A stretch of DNA of 64,000 nt from assembly GCA_963667435.1 (NCBI GenBank), contig OY763414.1:1116001-1180000 (forward strand). The letters are read 5' to 3'. This DNA comes from Marispirochaeta sp963667435 (lineage in GTDB: Bacteria; Spirochaetota; Spirochaetia; JC444; Marispirochaetaceae). Position 1 is the first letter of the stretch, and the number at the start of each line of letters is the position of its first letter. A program made the translations under genes and the position numbers. Positions 62,134-64,000 of the stretch are shown one piece after another. The notes under the pieces were generated by a model, which saw only the letters and a program-made list of their open reading frames with translations, made no database searches and was not told where the DNA came from.

Positions 62134-63744
62134 CTATTCCAGGCTATCGTCCGCCAGGTGCCAGCAGTCAATATCTTCAACAATACTGAGCTCAACAACA
62201 TTGTTGGCCTTCTGCAGTACCTGGGCACATTCCTCACGCAAGTTGAGCAGGTGAAGCTTGGTATCGTGCCCGGCATACTTTTCGGTGATAAAGTTAAGAG
62301 CCTCGATGGCGGAATGATCGTATACTGTTGCTCCGGTAAAATCGATAATTACATCCTTTGGATCATCCTGAAAGTCGAAAAGGCTTTTAAACAGGTTGGC
62401 TGAACCGAAGAAAAGGGCCCCCTCCAGCTTGTATACCTTGAAGCCGCTCTCGTTATGAGATACGGTTGTCGCAATATTGGTGCTCTTTTTCCAGGCGAAT
62501 ACCAGTGCAGAAACAATCAGGCCGATAAGAACCGCAACCGCCAGATTTTCCAGAATAGTAATAACAGTTACAATAATTATAATCAGTGCATCCGATTTGG
62601 GTATCTGATGAATAATCCGGAATGTGGCCCACTCAAAGGTACCGATAACAACCAGAAACATTACGCCCACAAGAGCAGCCAGGGGAATTGATTCAATAAG
62701 CTTCGCCCCGTAGAGTACAAACAGAATCAGGGAAATACCTGCCACAAACTGACTTACCCTGGTTCTTCCGCCGGCCCGGACGTTGATCATACTCTGTCCG
62801 ATCATGGCACACCCGCCCATACCACCGAAAAATCCGTTGATAATATTGGACAACCCCTGGCCTATGCACTCCCTGTTACTCTTCCCCCGGGTTTCCGTCA
62901 CCTCCTCCACCAGCATGAGGGTCATAAGGGATTCAATCAGCCCGACAGACGCTGCGATTACCGAATAGGGAAAAACCGTCACCAGGGTTTTCCAGGAAAA
63001 AAGACCTTCAGGTACAGCAAAGCGCGGAAGGGATGCGGCAAGTGTAGTTTTAGAGGGATCCAGGGTCTGGACAAAATCCATAACCGTCCGTACATGAATA
63101 CCGGATTTCTGCAATAGAAGAGAAATCAGGGAGACTGTAACTATAGCTGTCAGGGTTGCAGGTACAGCCTTGGTAAGACGAGGTAGAAAATGACTTATAA
63201 ACATGGTCAGCCCTATGAGCAGCAGCATGATAATAAGGAGACCACCGCTTAAAAGAACATGACGGCCCTCTTCAATGATGTAGAACATCTCAAGCTGGGA
63301 TTTAAGAATAATCAGCGCAAGCCCGTTAACAAAACCGAGCATAACCGGATGGGGAACAAGACGGATAAACTTACCCAGCTTAAGAAGCCCGATAGAAACC
63401 TGAAGGAGGCCCATCAACACTACCGCAGCAAAGAGATAGCTCAGAGCCCCTTCCATACCGACAAGTTTGGTCTGCTGAATTGCCAGGGGGGCAAAGATAA
63501 CAGCCACCGCACCGGTAGCACCGGAAATCATACCGGGACGCCCGCCGAATATGGCGGTGCCCACTCCCATCATAAAGGCGGCGTAGAGTCCGATTATCGG
63601 ATCGATATGGGCAACAAAGGCGAATGCTATAGCCTCGGGAACCAGGGCAAGGGCAACAGTGAGACCCGATAAAAGGTCATTCTTAAGAGAAACCTGCTTT
63701 TCTATGGAAAGCTTGAAAATTCTGTTATGAACAAATTTACTCAC
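62134..63744 (-). CDS. SulP (SLC26) family anion transporter with STAS domain
   Basis: 536 residues from a GTG at 63744 (AGGAG 5 bp before it); a longer ATG frame lacks such a site. Membrane part (about 25-400) with GLTVALALVPEAIAFAFVAHIDPIIGLYAAFMMGVGTAIFGGRPGMISGATGA, the SulP signature, and a C-terminal STAS domain (about 420-536: KVYKLEGALFFGSANLF ... VIIDFTGATVYDHSAIEAL). Takes up sulfate, bicarbonate or another anion; the ligand cannot be told. Confidence 0.92.
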   Translation of the reverse strand: MSKFVHNRIFKLSIEKQVSLKNDLLSGLTVALALVPEAIAFAFVAHIDPIIGLYAAFMMGVGTAIFGGRPGMISGATGAVAVIFAPLAIQQTKLVGMEGALSYLFAAVVLMGLLQVSIGLLKLGKFIRLVPHPVMLGFVNGLALIILKSQLEMFYIIEEGRHVLLSGGLLIIMLLLIGLTMFISHFLPRLTKAVPATLTAIVTVSLISLLLQKSGIHVRTVMDFVQTLDPSKTTLAASLPRFAVPEGLFSWKTLVTVFPYSVIAASVGLIESLMTLMLVEEVTETRGKSNRECIGQGLSNIINGFFGGMGGCAMIGQSMINVRAGGRTRVSQFVAGISLILFVLYGAKLIESIPLAALVGVMFLVVIGTFEWATFRIIHQIPKSDALIIIIVTVITILENLAVAVLIGLIVSALVFAWKKSTNIATTVSHNESGFKVYKLEGALFFGSANLFKSLFDFQDDPKDVIIDFTGATVYDHSAIEALNFITEKYAGHDTKLHLLNLREECAQVLQKANNVVELSIVEDIDCWHLADDSLE

Positions 63745-63912
63745 ATATTCTCCTGAATATCTAATGGACAGGTAAAAATTACGAGACGACAATAGAGTTT
63801 TAGTGTTATTTCCAATGGAGGCTGAAAAAAACGGAACAATAATGCTATAGCAAAATTGTTCCGCCTATATTACTGAAAACTGAAAAAATGTCAAATGAAT
63901 CCGGCGAAGCGA

Positions 63913-64000
63913 CTAACCCTGCCGGTAAGGTTGTGCAAAACTCTCGGCAATGGAAACCCCGTTCTTCTTAAGCAAGCTCCCCCAGTAAAACCGGTTTATA
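63913..64000 (-). CDS. C-terminal fragment of an unrecognised protein, 5' part outside window
   Basis: The minus strand reads 28 codons in one frame to a TAG at 63913-63915: NRFYWGSLLKKNGVSIAESF then AQPYRQG. The composition looks like real coding sequence, but no family is recognisable from so little. The 168 bp between this stop and the SulP start hold nothing else I can name. Confidence 0.4.
   Translation of the reverse strand, partial: INRFYWGSLLKKNGVSIAESFAQPYRQG

Overview
The window looks like a chromosomal piece of a free-living, probably anaerobic or facultative bacterium of the Spirochaetota (Spirochaeta/Sediminispirochaeta-like). The clues are two binding-protein signal peptides ending in LFAGG, two PilZ proteins, a GGDEF protein, a clpS-clpA-aat operon, and a taste for sugar ABC transporters and FadR/ROK/LacI regulators. 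The phylum call is inference; no rRNA is present.

Layout. 1-610: start of a ferredoxin-ASKHA (RamA-like) activator, minus strand, running off the window. 768-5840: TauE/SafE exporter, FadR-type regulator, long transaldolase, IolA/MmsA-type aldehyde dehydrogenase and a second, paralogous regulator. 5810-12086: TolC, RND pump and adaptor with a divergent-operator TetR. 12316-15375: PilZ protein, GIN-domain protein, YtrA-type GntR and an ABC-2 exporter. 15490-18838: N-end-rule operon (ClpS, ClpA, Aat). 19018-23429: Uma2, C_GCAxxG_C_C protein, PNPOx-like protein, DhaL, DhaK, SDR and TM2 protein.

23494-40158 is a defence island bounded by a 22-bp perfect direct repeat. All its genes read on the minus strand: half-size HsdS, KilA-N protein, HsdM, a nucleotidyltransferase/winged-helix pair, HsdS, DUF2188, then two CBASS modules back to back (CapV patatin + CD-NTase; HNH-SAVED Cap5 + CD-NTase + stand-alone E2), then HsdR and a YgjP-type metallopeptidase. 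A type I restriction operon is thus split around two cyclic-nucleotide defence systems. Just upstream of the first gene lies a perfect array of 111 hexamers (CATCAA on +, TTGATG on -). It abuts a consensus TATAAT, so the array itself can supply the -35 element of the island promoter.

40265-47073: sugar ABC transporter, split transketolase and FadR-type regulator, divergent from a LacI regulator across two perfect palindromes. 47118-49377: GGDEF protein, tRNA-Arg and tRNA-Phe with hairpin terminators. 49624-52302: a LamG gene remnant cut by an IS256-family element, and a DUF1566 lipoprotein. 52360-57842: phosphoesterase, NitT/TauT-type ABC transporter, MFS transporter and ROK regulator. 57931-64000: a frameshifted THUMP methyltransferase, PilZ protein, MutY-like glycosylase without an Fe-S cluster, VOC protein, flavodoxin, SulP transporter and the tail of another gene.

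All family calls come from reading motifs by eye; no database search was run.
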